A DNA stretch of 64,000 bases from an uncultured Planctomycetaceae bacterium (GCA_943787265.1 CALSLT010000002.1:205001-269000), one strand, 5' to 3'; counted from the stretch's first letter, positions 1-9,138 are shown. Translations and numbers: made by a program. Notes: a model not told the origin generated them from the letters alone.

Positions 1-335
1 ATGACATGTAGCAGGCCGCCAGCCCACTGCGGCGACCTCGCGAACGCAATGTATATTCCGTCGGGCGACCAAACGGGTTCGATATCGAAGCCCGGCGCCG
101 AAGTCAGGCGTGTCATTGTGCCGCCCTTTGAGGGAAGCCTCCAGATCGCTCCCTGATAAGTCAGGGCAATCGATTTTCCGTCCGGTGACAGCCGCGGATA
201 GACCGCCCCGAAAGCAGCTGGCGGCCGAGTCGTCGGCACTGGAGATTGCTCCGCCGAAGGTTGGGAACCTCGCTGAAGACACAATGCGGCGACAAGAATC
301 AGAAGCGTTCCAGCAACGGCGACGAACTCTCGCAT
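1..335 (-). CDS. PD40/TolB-like beta-propeller protein, N-terminal part (runs off left edge)
   Basis: Reading the minus strand from the ATG at 335 gives about 111 residues beginning MREFVAVAGTLLILVAALC, a membrane anchor or signal peptide. After a Pro-rich linker come two WD40-like PD40 blades, RLSPDGKSIALTYQG and PVWSPDGIYIAF. An SD-like AGGAGA lies just upstream of the ATG. The frame is open to base 1, so the C-terminus lies outside the window. Such propellers occur in TolB, tricorn-like proteases and planctomycete amidohydrolases or kinases; which one this is cannot be decided from the fragment. The family call is firm, the function is not. Confidence 0.7.
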   Translation of the reverse strand, partial: MREFVAVAGTLLILVAALCLQRGSQPSAEQSPVPTTRPPAAFGAVYPRLSPDGKSIALTYQGAIWRLPSKGGTMTRLTSAPGFDIEPVWSPDGIYIAFARSPQWAGGLLHV

Positions 336-472
336 GAGAGTCTCCTGCGCGAAGAACTGCACGAGCATGGCGAGTCAGTAGCGGCAGGGTGACTGGGCGG
401 GTCTCACGATTCCAGTCTGCGAGAGCGATTGTTACGGTGAAGTTCCGCCTTCACCTTTCCAGGGAGTTTGCC

Positions 473-1438
473 ATGAACCGCTCTTTCACAACGGCATGTG
501 TTTCTTTGTTGATGATCTTTCATTCGACCTGCTCAGCTCAGGATGGTTTCGCGAAGACGACCGCAGTTTATAAGCAGGTGGGTGATCTGAAGATTCACGC
601 TGATGTCTATCGTCCAGAGAATAAAGAAGTGCTGCCGGTCGTCGTGTGGATCCACGGTGGCGCGTTGATCATGGGCCATCGCGAAGGGATCAGTGGGCGA
701 GTCAAGAAATGGGCGAAAGAGAATGGTTGCGCTTTGGTTTCGATCGACTACCGACTTGCTCCTGAAACAAAGGTGCCGGCGATCATCGAAGACTTGGAAG
801 ACGCGTTTCGATGGGTTCGCGGAAGAGGGGCGAAGCAGTTTCATCTTGATTCAAATCGCGTCGCGGTGACGGGCGGTTCGGCCGGAGGTTACATGACGAT
901 GACGGCGGGGTATCGAGTGAAACCTCGCGTGCAGGTGCTGCTTTCTTTTTGGGGATACGGTGACCTGGTCGGTGATTGGTACAGCAAGCCGAGTCCTCAT
1001 CCACGACACAATCAACGAAAAATCAGCAAAGAAGAGGCATGGAAGCAGATCGACGGGACGGTGATTTCAGACTCGCGGGATCGCAAAGGCAACGGCGGCA
1101 TCTTCTATCAGTACTCGCGCCAGACGGGGCTTTTTCCGAACGTCATCAGCGGCTGGGATCCTCACAAGACTCCGGAAAAGTTCTACCCCTACATGGCCGT
1201 CAAGAATGTCACGAGTGATTATCCACCAACGGCGATGATCCACGGGACGGCCGACACCGACGTGCCCTACGTCCTGTCGACAATGATGGCCGACGAGTTC
1301 AAGAAGCACTCCGTCCCGCACGTCATGCTCACGGTTCCGAACGGTGAACACGGCTTGGGCGGCGGCGATCCGAAAGTCATTGAAGAGGCAAACCGGCAAG
1401 GCTTCGAATTTCTCGGCAAGTACTTGCTGGGGCGGTGA
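473..1438 (+). CDS. secreted alpha/beta hydrolase (esterase/lipase, fold-3 type)
   Basis: A 321-residue protein with a signal peptide (residues 1-22, ending STCSAQ) and an esterase core. Visible are the oxyanion motif HGGA at 61-64 (HGGG in most hormone-sensitive-lipase-like enzymes), DYRLAPE at 92-98, the nucleophile elbow GGSAGG with Ser136, a probable acid near Asp261/Asp263 in HGTADTDVP, and His293 in NGEHG. It should hydrolyse small carboxyl esters, possibly acetyl or feruloyl esters on polysaccharides, outside the cytoplasm. The ATG at 473 was chosen over a GTG at 389 because AGGGAG lies six bases upstream and the signal peptide then starts at the N-terminus. It stands alone; the substrate is unknown. 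Confidence 0.85.
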   Translation: MNRSFTTACVSLLMIFHSTCSAQDGFAKTTAVYKQVGDLKIHADVYRPENKEVLPVVVWIHGGALIMGHREGISGRVKKWAKENGCALVSIDYRLAPETKVPAIIEDLEDAFRWVRGRGAKQFHLDSNRVAVTGGSAGGYMTMTAGYRVKPRVQVLLSFWGYGDLVGDWYSKPSPHPRHNQRKISKEEAWKQIDGTVISDSRDRKGNGGIFYQYSRQTGLFPNVISGWDPHKTPEKFYPYMAVKNVTSDYPPTAMIHGTADTDVPYVLSTMMADEFKKHSVPHVMLTVPNGEHGLGGGDPKVIEEANRQGFEFLGKYLLGR

Positions 1439-1674
1439 GGTTTGCCATCCTCTTGGGCTTGTGGAAGCAGGTACAAAACCGGGCTGCAAAAACTGACCAA
1501 CAAAATCTGCTGCTCTTCAGGGAAAATTACGGTCTTTCGGCATTTTGTAGCTTTTGCTATGACTCGGCTTCATGACCGGGGGCACGGTGTGTTGGTTCCT
1601 CGGCCAAAATGGGGGAGTTTGCCTGGATGATCGGAGACCGATCAGGGTGAACGGTTTGTCGGGAAAGGATTCCC

Positions 1675-4140
1675 ATGCAGAATATCTGGAAGATTGTTTC
1701 GCTGGCCGGTGTTGTCGGTATTTGTTTTCTGATCGCTTTGATGGCTCAGAACGGGCTTCAGAATGGTCAACAGGTTGCTGATTCCGGAGATCCCGCGACG
1801 GACACGGCCGTCGATCTCGGCGACCCCGCTCCGACCGCGGTTGAATGGCCGAATTCTGATGATCAGTGGGAGCCGGACGTCGCTCAGAATGAGCCGCCTG
1901 TTGCCGATGAGCCGATTATCGATCCGTTTGCCAATGACAATCGGCAGCCCGAGATGGTCGACCCGTTTCCTGTCGCCGAGGTTGAAGCTGAACGTCCAGC
2001 TTTTCCTGAGATCCCGGAACTCGGTGAGCAGAATCTGGCAGCCAGTAACCCATTCCCTGACGAAGCAGGAAATCCATTCGCCAGCGAAGAAGTAACGTCA
2101 TTCAACCCCGTCGACCTTGGCCCCGAGCCGTTCGCTGCTCCGCCGGTTGATGAAGGTCCCGATCCACGCGCGTTAGCTCTGGCTCTGATGCAGAAGTCTT
2201 ACGAGGCGATCGACGCTTCGGAGCTGCTGTTTGCTCGTGACAATGCGGTGGCTGCTGGCAAGTTTGACGTTGCCTGGGGACCGTTGGAAGAAACTCCTGC
2301 GAACCTGGTCGCGAGAATCGATGGGATGCTCAAGGCAGCCGAGCTGCTGAACGTCGCGGAAGCGGCGGCCGAACCTGAACCATTTCCGAGTGGCATTCTA
2401 CCGGTCGCTGCTGAGGAGCCATTCCCGGCGGAAGAGCCAGCACCTGCGTTGGTAACAGAATTTGGTCCCGACCCGTTTGCCGACACGCTGCCGGATACTG
2501 CTGATCCGCTGCCGACAATTAATCTGCCTGAGCTTGATGAGCCCGCGGCATTCGAACCGTTTGCCGAAGTGCAACCAGAGCCTGAACCGTCAATCGAACT
2601 TCCCGCTCTTGCGGAACCGCTTGCTGAGCCGTTTCCTGCGATTGCCGAACCTGAGTTGGTTGCCGTTCCTGTTGAGCCAGAGCCTGCTCCGCTCGAGGAA
2701 CCTGCTCCCGTCGTCGTAGCGGCTGAGCCTGCTGTGAATTCAGCGTTCGCTGCGAAACCGGATGTAACAATTCGCAAAGTCGCTCCCGCCGAAGCGACGA
2801 TTGGCGACCCGCTGATTTACTCGATTGAGATTTCCAACAACGGTGAGACCAACGCCTCAGAAGTGATCGTCGAAGATCGGATTCCAACCGGATGCAAGCT
2901 GGTTGGTACGATTCCGCAAGCCGAACTGATTGGCTCGAAGATTTTGTGGCGACTCGGACGTCTACCGGCCAAGTCAGACCAGAAACTTCTGATCAAAGTT
3001 GTCCCGTTGGAAGAAGGTGAAATTGGTAGCGTGGCGACTGTTAACTTTGTCGCTGAAGTGTCAACGAGCACGTCGGTAAAACAAGCTGCGAAACCGGAGA
3101 TCAAGCTGGAAGTTAAGAATCGTGAGACCGCAAAGGTTGGCGAAAATGTTCTATTCCGATTCCGAGTCGCCAATGAAGGCAGCGCGGACGCTCAGGATGT
3201 CAGTTTGCAGGACATCGTGCCTGTCGGTTTCGAACATCCCGCAGGTAAAGATGTCACTTACGAAATCGGCGATCTACCAGCCGGAAAAGCGATCGATATC
3301 GATCTTGAACTAACCGCAGTGAGCCCCGGGCAGCACGTGAATCGAGCGATCGTTAAGTCTGGCAAAGATTCGAAGGTCGAAACCGCAGCGGCTGTGGAAG
3401 TCGTCGAGGCAAAAGGGCTGACCATCCAGTCGCCACCGTCACGACCTCAAACGGTTGCTCAAAAGACGAGTCACGAATTTACCGTCACCAACGAATCCAC
3501 TCAGCCGATCGTTGGCGCCGCCGTCAACGTGATCCTGCCTCAGGAACTGGCATTCGTTTCGGCGTCAGGCAACGGTTCCTTCACAAAGGCGTCGAACTCG
3601 ATCCGCTGGGATTTGCCCGTCGTTCAGCCGAACGAAACGGTGACCTTTGCCACGACGGTGATTCCGAGAACTTACGGAGTACATCGCAGCCGAGTGCAAC
3701 TGATTCAGCCGGATCAACCGATGGAGCAGACTGATTCGCTCGTCGAAGCCAGCGGGATCGCGGCGTTGCGATTAACACTCGAAAACGCTCCCCCCACGGT
3801 ACTGCCGGGTGAAGACTTTGTGGTCGACTTCTCACTCATTAACAAAGGCACCGGTCCGGACAGCAACGTCCAGTTCTCGCTGGTTTTGCCGACCGGAGTT
3901 GACTTTGTGTCGGCTCGCGGGCCGGTTCGGAATCTTCCGCCGAAAACTGCTGTCGGTGGCCGAGCCGTGGGCTTTGCGACGATCCCGGAAATTGGCGAAG
4001 GAGCGAGTGTCGATTTCAAGGTGACTCTGCGATCTCGGAATGCCGGACAGCCAAAGATTCGAGCAGAAGTTCGATCGGATCAGCTCAACGATGCCGTGGC
4101 GACGGAAGCGGCGATCGAGATCCTCGACACGACTCCGTAG
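1675..4140 (+). CDS. DUF11-repeat envelope protein with PF-motif-rich acidic linker
   Basis: 821 residues. Residues 1-25 form a membrane anchor or uncleaved signal. Residues about 35-360 are a Pro/Glu/Ala-rich acidic region carrying ten DPF/NPF/EPF tripeptides, interrupted at about 162-228 by a predicted helical stretch. The rest holds about four DUF11-like immunoglobulin-fold repeats, starting near 363 (DVTIRKVAP), 475, 580 and 690, with the usual pattern of a 'NxG' strand followed by 'P.G...V'. DUF11 proteins are cell-surface or outer-membrane structural proteins (OmcB-like). AAAGGA precedes the ATG. Function is probably structural; partner unknown. The next gene is convergent. Confidence 0.8.
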   Translation: MQNIWKIVSLAGVVGICFLIALMAQNGLQNGQQVADSGDPATDTAVDLGDPAPTAVEWPNSDDQWEPDVAQNEPPVADEPIIDPFANDNRQPEMVDPFPVAEVEAERPAFPEIPELGEQNLAASNPFPDEAGNPFASEEVTSFNPVDLGPEPFAAPPVDEGPDPRALALALMQKSYEAIDASELLFARDNAVAAGKFDVAWGPLEETPANLVARIDGMLKAAELLNVAEAAAEPEPFPSGILPVAAEEPFPAEEPAPALVTEFGPDPFADTLPDTADPLPTINLPELDEPAAFEPFAEVQPEPEPSIELPALAEPLAEPFPAIAEPELVAVPVEPEPAPLEEPAPVVVAAEPAVNSAFAAKPDVTIRKVAPAEATIGDPLIYSIEISNNGETNASEVIVEDRIPTGCKLVGTIPQAELIGSKILWRLGRLPAKSDQKLLIKVVPLEEGEIGSVATVNFVAEVSTSTSVKQAAKPEIKLEVKNRETAKVGENVLFRFRVANEGSADAQDVSLQDIVPVGFEHPAGKDVTYEIGDLPAGKAIDIDLELTAVSPGQHVNRAIVKSGKDSKVETAAAVEVVEAKGLTIQSPPSRPQTVAQKTSHEFTVTNESTQPIVGAAVNVILPQELAFVSASGNGSFTKASNSIRWDLPVVQPNETVTFATTVIPRTYGVHRSRVQLIQPDQPMEQTDSLVEASGIAALRLTLENAPPTVLPGEDFVVDFSLINKGTGPDSNVQFSLVLPTGVDFVSARGPVRNLPPKTAVGGRAVGFATIPEIGEGASVDFKVTLRSRNAGQPKIRAEVRSDQLNDAVATEAAIEILDTTP

Positions 4141-4159
4141 TTGGTCGTGACGACTTAAG

Positions 4160-4258
4160 AATCGCAAAGTGCGAAGAGATCAAACACGCAGAGGACTGAG
4201 AGAGAGTGGTATTCTTTCTTCGTCCTCTGCGTGTTTTACTCAGCGTCCCTCTGCGATT
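4160..4258. repeat. long imperfect palindrome, CTCTGYG family, at a convergent gene end
   Basis: A perfect 15-bp inverted repeat, AAACACGCAGAGGAC at 4182-4196 and its complement at 4222-4236, is extended by imperfect outer arms (AATCGCA near 4160, TGCGATT near 4251) to about 37 bp per arm. It lies between the stop of the DUF11 gene and the stop of rlmD, whose last codon is inside it. It resembles the palindrome at 22410-22473. It could fold as a bidirectional terminator. Confidence 0.75.
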
Positions 4259-5849
4259 TTTTCTTGCGGATAAGGTTTTGACCGGCCTTCTTGCTCTTAG
4301 ACGCTGCCGGCTTGCTCTTGCCTTTTCGTTCGACCGTATTTCTTCCGCCACGCTTTCGGCCGCTGTGTTTGCCAGCATTTTTTCCCTGTGGCTGCGTAAC
4401 TCGTTCCAGCAGAGTTACGGTTTCGATGTGGGCGGTGTGTGGGAACATGTCGACCGGCTGGATTTCAACGATTCGATAGCCCGACTGTGTGAGGACTTCC
4501 AGGTCGCTCGCCAGCGCCTGCGGGTTGCATGAAACGTTGATGATGCGTCGAGGTCGTAATCCTCGGGCAAGAATCTTGACTGCCCACTCCGGGCACCCAT
4601 CGCGCGGCGGATCAAGAATCACCGTTTGAAACTTCAACGAACGCGGTACGCCTTTGAGAAAACCCTGCACGCGACTTTGTACGAAGCGACAGCGAGGGAT
4701 TTTGTTTTGACGCAGAGTCTCCATTCCATCGGCAACGGCTTTGGGATTTTCTTCAACGGCGGTGACTCGATGGCCGGCCGCGGCCAGCGGAATCGAGAAC
4801 AGACCGACTCCCGAATACAGATCGAGGATTGAGCTGTCCGTCGCGTCGGGGACATGCTTCTGCACGAGCTTCAGGAGCTGGCTCGCGCAGTAAGCGCTTG
4901 TTTGAAAGAAAGCGTCTGGCGAAACGTGAAATTCGACGCCGCCTACTGATTCGATAAGTCGAGGCTCGCCCGCCAGGCAGCGGGTTTCGCGTCCGATGTA
5001 CGTGCTTTTGGGATCCGCCTGAATGTTGAGATGGACGCCTGCCACGCCGGGAATGTTGAGAAAGGCGGTCTCGACGCCTCGAAGTTCGGGAATCTGATCG
5101 GCAGTTACCACAAGCACAATGTGGGATTGCTCGCCGTTCCCGGCCGTGCGTACGAGAACGCTTTTGAGTCCAGGCACGGAAGAGTCTTCGCTGGCTCCCG
5201 GAACATTGCGTTTGCGCAGCCATTCAAAAGCACGCCGGGCAATTTCGTCACCAGCGGGGTGGTGCACCGGGCACTCGTGAATCTGCTCCACTTCTGTGCT
5301 GTGCTCTTTGTGGTGGCAGAGGTGCAGGTTGGCGGTCCGTCCGCGACCGAAGTCAACGACCGAGTAGTGAATTTTGTTCCGAGTTCCCCACGGTTCTGGA
5401 ATGCCGATCAGCGGCTCGATGGGGAGCCCGACTCCCGGCAGCTTGTGTTCGAGTGTTGCGCGAAGCAGTTCTTCTTTCCAGTGAAGCTGCTCGCCGTAAT
5501 CGATGTGCTGCCAGATGCAGCCGCCGCATCTTCCAAAGTGTCGGCACTTCGGAGTCACTCGTGTTTCAGCAGTCTTGACGACCTTGATGACCCGTGCACG
5601 GCCAAACTTCTTGCCCACGGTGACAATCTTTGCTCGTACCGTTTCGCCAGGGATTCCGCCGGAAACAAATACAACGTAACCATCAAGGCGGGCCAGTGAC
5701 TGACCTTCCAGAGTCATCGACTGAATCGACAGCTCGACTTCCTGCCCAACCGTGATGACTGAGCCGTTGACCTCAATGCTCTCTCTCTTTGAATTCGGTT
5801 TCTGAGTGCGTTTCCAGGGAGAGTCTGCAGGAGTGTTGCGGGGGTTCAT
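4236..5849 (-). CDS. rlmD: 23S rRNA (uracil-5-)-methyltransferase, TrmA/RlmD family
   Basis: 537 residues. A TRAM domain (about 30-95) binds RNA; Cys102, Cys108, Cys111 (HFGRCGGCIWQ) and Cys193 match the four [4Fe-4S] ligands of RlmD-type enzymes. The SAM-binding core has LDLYSGVGLFSIPLA, the DPPRDG motif, and the catalytic loop VSCNPQALASDL. It should transfer a methyl group to C5 of a uridine in 23S rRNA; the exact site (U1939, U747, or a tRNA target) cannot be set from sequence. Unusual is a Lys/Arg-rich tail after about residue 490 that could add RNA affinity. The start at 5849 has no clear SD and could be a little further in. Confidence 0.88.
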   Translation of the reverse strand: MNPRNTPADSPWKRTQKPNSKRESIEVNGSVITVGQEVELSIQSMTLEGQSLARLDGYVVFVSGGIPGETVRAKIVTVGKKFGRARVIKVVKTAETRVTPKCRHFGRCGGCIWQHIDYGEQLHWKEELLRATLEHKLPGVGLPIEPLIGIPEPWGTRNKIHYSVVDFGRGRTANLHLCHHKEHSTEVEQIHECPVHHPAGDEIARRAFEWLRKRNVPGASEDSSVPGLKSVLVRTAGNGEQSHIVLVVTADQIPELRGVETAFLNIPGVAGVHLNIQADPKSTYIGRETRCLAGEPRLIESVGGVEFHVSPDAFFQTSAYCASQLLKLVQKHVPDATDSSILDLYSGVGLFSIPLAAAGHRVTAVEENPKAVADGMETLRQNKIPRCRFVQSRVQGFLKGVPRSLKFQTVILDPPRDGCPEWAVKILARGLRPRRIINVSCNPQALASDLEVLTQSGYRIVEIQPVDMFPHTAHIETVTLLERVTQPQGKNAGKHSGRKRGGRNTVERKGKSKPAASKSKKAGQNLIRKKKSQRDAE

Positions 5850-5972
5850 GGCGAGGGTTCAATTTCCAGCGAGCGGCGGCTCGCCATTGGTAGACCTGTA
5901 TGGTCGAGCGATTTCGTAGGACGCGGACTTATGTTGTTGAGTGCGGAAGTCTGGTCGGGCTTCGGGACGCCA

Positions 5973-6392
5973 TCAAGTGGGAGCGTTATCAAGGTTGTGC
6001 GGGCCAAAACTTCGAGGCAGCAAGTCTCGCATGGAAACTCGAATGTCATCCGGTCCGTCGCAAACGCAGATGACGTCGATGTCTGGTGAGAACTCCGTGA
6101 CGAACTGGCGACATGCTCCGCACGGAGCAGTCGGTTGTTTCGTCGCTGTATAGATCAGCAGCGTTGTGAACTCACGACAGCCAGCACTGACCGCCTGGCC
6201 GATCGCGTTCCGTTCGGCACAGATGGTTAATCCGTGAGAGGCGTTCTCGACATTGCATCCGGCGAAGATTTGGCCTTCATTCGTAAGTACGGCTGCTCCC
6301 ACAGAGAAGTTGCTGTACGGGCACCACGCGTATCCCGACGTATCGACGGCGGCTTGTTTAAGAGCGGCGAATTGAGAATCCGAGAGGGACAT
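5973..6392 (-). CDS. cdd: cytidine deaminase
   Basis: 139 residues, the size of the short homotetrameric cytidine deaminases. Zinc ligands and proton shuttle are complete: Cys58 and Glu60 in CAERNAI, Cys91 and Cys94 in PCGACRQ. The substrate-binding NVENAS motif is at 47-52. It deaminates cytidine and deoxycytidine to uridine and deoxyuridine for pyrimidine salvage in the cytoplasm. It lies 57 bases downstream of xseB on the same strand and could share its transcript. No strong SD is visible before the ATG. Confidence 0.93.
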   Translation of the reverse strand: MSLSDSQFAALKQAAVDTSGYAWCPYSNFSVGAAVLTNEGQIFAGCNVENASHGLTICAERNAIGQAVSAGCREFTTLLIYTATKQPTAPCGACRQFVTEFSPDIDVICVCDGPDDIRVSMRDLLPRSFGPHNLDNAPT

Positions 6393-6449
6393 AACGAACG
6401 TCTAACAAGACCCAGCAGGGGCGTTGGCTGTTGAGTGATTTTGAGAATG

Positions 6450-6827
6450 CTAGAACAATGATTCGTCGGTTGTCGGTCCACGTCGAGCTTTTGTTTTTTT
6501 GGCGGTGGTCGCCGGTTTGTCTGAGCCGCCAGGTTTCGCCTCAGCGGCAGGTGAATCGAACGTCGCCGAGGCATCGAAACTTTCTGTTTCGACAGTGCCG
6601 TCTTCAGCGACGCTGGTGAGCACTTCGATCCGCTGCTCGGCCTGTTCAAGCACCTGGTAGCAGTTTCTAAGCAGAGAGATTCCACGCTCGAACTGCTGCA
6701 TGGATTCTTCCAGAGGCAGCGATCCATCTTCGAGATGTCCGACGATGCTCTGCAACTCGACGATCGACCCTTCAAACGAAGGAGCTTCGGTCTCAGTCTG
6801 TTCTTTTTTCGACGTTCGCCCAGCCAC
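6450..6827 (-). CDS. xseB: exodeoxyribonuclease VII small subunit
   Basis: 125 residues. The conserved XseB region spans about 18-70: SFEGSIVELQSIVGHLEDG, then LPLEESMQQFERGISLL. The remaining C-terminal part is a low-complexity Ala/Thr/Lys tail. XseB combines with XseA to form the nuclease that degrades single-stranded DNA to short oligonucleotides. The start is GTG at 6827 with AGGAAA seven bases upstream. Its partner xseA, adjacent in many bacteria, is not upstream; the next gene is on the opposite strand. Confidence 0.88.
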   Translation of the reverse strand: MAGRTSKKEQTETEAPSFEGSIVELQSIVGHLEDGSLPLEESMQQFERGISLLRNCYQVLEQAEQRIEVLTSVAEDGTVETESFDASATFDSPAAEAKPGGSDKPATTAKKTKARRGPTTDESLF

Positions 6828-7835
6828 GGTGCCGTTTCCTTATGGAGCCTTCTGCTGAATGAAGACTGCTGTTTGTATCTGCTTGAGTTGGTGCCTGATC
6901 TGCGGCGAGCCCATATTGACGCTCTTTTCAGGACGGCCGTAGATTACCGGCAAACGGCTGGGAGTTCTCCCGACCGATGCTTCTCCTTCGGAATTCCACA
7001 GCAATTGTCGGCGAATTGGCTTTTGAATCGGCAGGCATATGTCTTGTTCGAATCCCAGCCGACGCTGCCTGGCAGGTGGGAGTGCTTGATTCAGGTTGGG
7101 TCGGGTGTCCAGGAGAGCCTACCAGGAACGCATGGAGACGCGGTGGATAGTTTGCAGGATCACAAACAGCAGTCGTCGGCCCCAGTCGTCACCGAAATTG
7201 TGCGGTATCTCGCCAAACGGCCGGGGATCGGGCCAGGCTCCCGCGTACTCCTCTGCGGCGTGCCAAACGCGGAGCTGATTCAAGGGTTGACGGACCTCGG
7301 GCTGCTGGTCACCTGCACTGATGAAGAAAATGCCGACCTGTTGCAGGAAATGATTCCCGAAGCTGATTGTTGCGAGGGGAACGTTCCGCGCGAGCAGTTT
7401 GATCAATCTGATTCCGGTTTTGACCTGGTGGTGGTTCGGGCTGCAGCAAAGACCGACTGCGAAAGTGTGTTCTCAAGGCCTCACATGATGGAACTGGCCA
7501 GTCGGCTGGCCTGCGTTCAGCCTGGCGGCGTGCTCGTGCAACTTGGAGGAAGCTATTTGGCCGAGGACACCGAGGCGACGCATCCTCGGCAATGTTGTCT
7601 CCGACAGCTCAACATGTTTCCCGGGCGAAGTTCGATTTGTACCTTCGCCAGCCAGAGCCGACTGAAATTCTCTCGCAAAGGCGGACGTTTTGCGGTGTCA
7701 CTGAAGATTCCCAACAAGCGGTTGTCGCCGTTCGAATGGGACGTTCTGGCCATGAATGCTGCTCGGCGGTTGCCGTCGGACTGTTGCCAGACGTCGTCCA
7801 GCATCAGCGACAAGGATGTTGCCCGCGCAGCGTAG
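6735..7835 (+). CDS. degenerate class I methyltransferase-like protein
   Basis: Up to 366 residues. The central part (about residues 155-275) reads as a Rossmann methyltransferase fold: GPGSRVLLCGVPNAELIQGL replaces the usual GxGxG loop with a poor match, followed by an acidic strand end (VTCTDEENADLL) and FDLVVVRAA. The first ATG, at 6735, lies 93 bases inside the opposite-strand xseB gene. Non-ATG starts in the same frame at 6873 (TTG) or 6891 (GTG) would remove the overlap and lose only a Phe/Arg-rich stretch that looks unlike real protein, so the true start is probably one of these. Substrate unknown; it may not be catalytic. Confidence 0.6.
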   Translation: MSDDALQLDDRPFKRRSFGLSLFFFRRSPSHGAVSLWSLLLNEDCCLYLLELVPDLRRAHIDALFRTAVDYRQTAGSSPDRCFSFGIPQQLSANWLLNRQAYVLFESQPTLPGRWECLIQVGSGVQESLPGTHGDAVDSLQDHKQQSSAPVVTEIVRYLAKRPGIGPGSRVLLCGVPNAELIQGLTDLGLLVTCTDEENADLLQEMIPEADCCEGNVPREQFDQSDSGFDLVVVRAAAKTDCESVFSRPHMMELASRLACVQPGGVLVQLGGSYLAEDTEATHPRQCCLRQLNMFPGRSSICTFASQSRLKFSRKGGRFAVSLKIPNKRLSPFEWDVLAMNAARRLPSDCCQTSSSISDKDVARAA

Positions 7836-8166
7836 ATCGACGATCTCGGTGGAAGCGTGCGTTTTGCGGTTGGAAAACCAGGTTCAAGTTCTGACGATGC
7901 TCGCTGGACCTAACAGACTCCGCCCATAGCGACGGCATTGGTCGAGGCGGACTGACTGGAATCTGCGGCATAATCCGCACTCGTCGGCCCGGCCGCGATC
8001 CGGATGCAACGAATTGTCCAGATTCGCCGCGCAATGAATCTTTCGCGCGGCACGTTTACTCGTTTCGTAAGCGTTCTGCATTGGATACGATCGCTGGCTA
8101 TCGTTTCCGTCGTTGTCGAGCGACGGTAAGATCTGTTGATCCGTGCTCTGGGGAGAATCTGTCTTT
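7836..8166. other. intergenic region, no gene seen
   Basis: 331 bases between the methyltransferase-like gene and the FHA gene. Open frames here, on both strands, have no SD and no recognisable protein features. I see no tRNA, strong hairpin terminator or promoter consensus. It presumably holds the promoter of the FHA gene. Confidence 0.4.
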
Positions 8167-8865
8167 ATGCCCGTGCGACTGGTGCCCGTCTCGTCTGGAA
8201 AGGCCATTAAGCTGGACAAACCTGTCCTGCTGATTGGACGGAATCCGGACTGCGACGTGATCCTGAAGCAAAGTCGCAAGGTGTCACGAACTCACTGCCT
8301 GCTGGCATGCGTTGAAAACACGATCGTCGTGCGGGATTTGGGCAGTACGAACGGCGTCTGGCTCAATAGTCAGAGGGTCGAAAGAGAGTCGCAACTTCGA
8401 GTTGGTGATGAGCTTTCAATTGCAGACGTGCGGTACAACCTCGTCAGAGTTGAAAAGAAGAATGGTCTGAGCGAAACGCCAAACGCTGAAGTCCCGCAGG
8501 TCAGATCGCAGAACCAGAGACGCGAAGGGCAAGCTGCTTCGCCGCGCACCAGACGTAAGCAGGTAGATGCCGGTCAGGACGTCCCTGTCGCGATTCCGGA
8601 CGAAGATGACAGCTTTCTGGTCGAAGCGTCAGCACCTCGGTTGCCACGAGTTTCGCCGGAAGCGATCAAGGCTGCGGCTGATGACAGTGTGGGAGAGGCG
8701 CGTCGAAACAGCGACTCGAGTTCTGCGCCTCAGTCGGGGGATGATTCGGAATTCGATCTGCCCGAACCGCTAGACATGGGTGACGATTACGAATCAGGCG
8801 TCGACGGGACGGCCGAGCCGGATGACAGTTCGTACGACGCACCGATTATTCCGTTGGATGATTGA
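8167..8865 (+). CDS. FHA-domain protein with acidic tail
   Basis: 232 residues from the ATG at 8167 (a GTG at 8143 is possible, but GGGGAGA at 8150-8156 fits the ATG). The FHA domain fills residues 3-95 with all phosphothreonine-binding residues: Arg25 in GRNPDCDV, Ser40 and His43 in VSRTHC, and Asn62 in DLGSTNGVWLN. The rest is Ser/Asp/Glu-rich and probably disordered. FHA domains recognise phosphothreonine made by Ser/Thr kinases, which planctomycetes have in large numbers, so this is likely an adaptor in such signalling. No kinase is next to it here. Confidence 0.85.
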   Translation: MPVRLVPVSSGKAIKLDKPVLLIGRNPDCDVILKQSRKVSRTHCLLACVENTIVVRDLGSTNGVWLNSQRVERESQLRVGDELSIADVRYNLVRVEKKNGLSETPNAEVPQVRSQNQRREGQAASPRTRRKQVDAGQDVPVAIPDEDDSFLVEASAPRLPRVSPEAIKAAADDSVGEARRNSDSSSAPQSGDDSEFDLPEPLDMGDDYESGVDGTAEPDDSSYDAPIIPLDD

Positions 8866-9138
8866 GTAGCCAGCGAAATTGCCATTGCGGACGTAACCGG
8901 TATTTCATCCTGCACCCGGATTCCCGAATCCAGTCTTCGGAAGGCGTTGCCGCTAAGGGCATTATGAGTTATCTCAATCCGCTGCAGCCCGTATGATGAG
9001 CCGTCTAACTCCCACGTGGCATTCACTTTGTTTATTGGTCGATTGACCATATTTATCAAGATTCGTTTCGAGCATTCAAAAAATGAGTCGCCTGGTTGTC
9101 GACAATTGACAGACTGGCATGATTCAACGGAGGTCACC

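Noticed and set aside
2199-2777. 192-codon minus-strand frame rich in Ser/Gly/Ala
   Set aside because: Mirror image of the Pro/Glu-rich linker of the DUF11 protein; composition is explained by the opposite strand.
5031-5699. 222-codon plus-strand frame
   Set aside because: Entirely antisense to rlmD, which has full family motifs.
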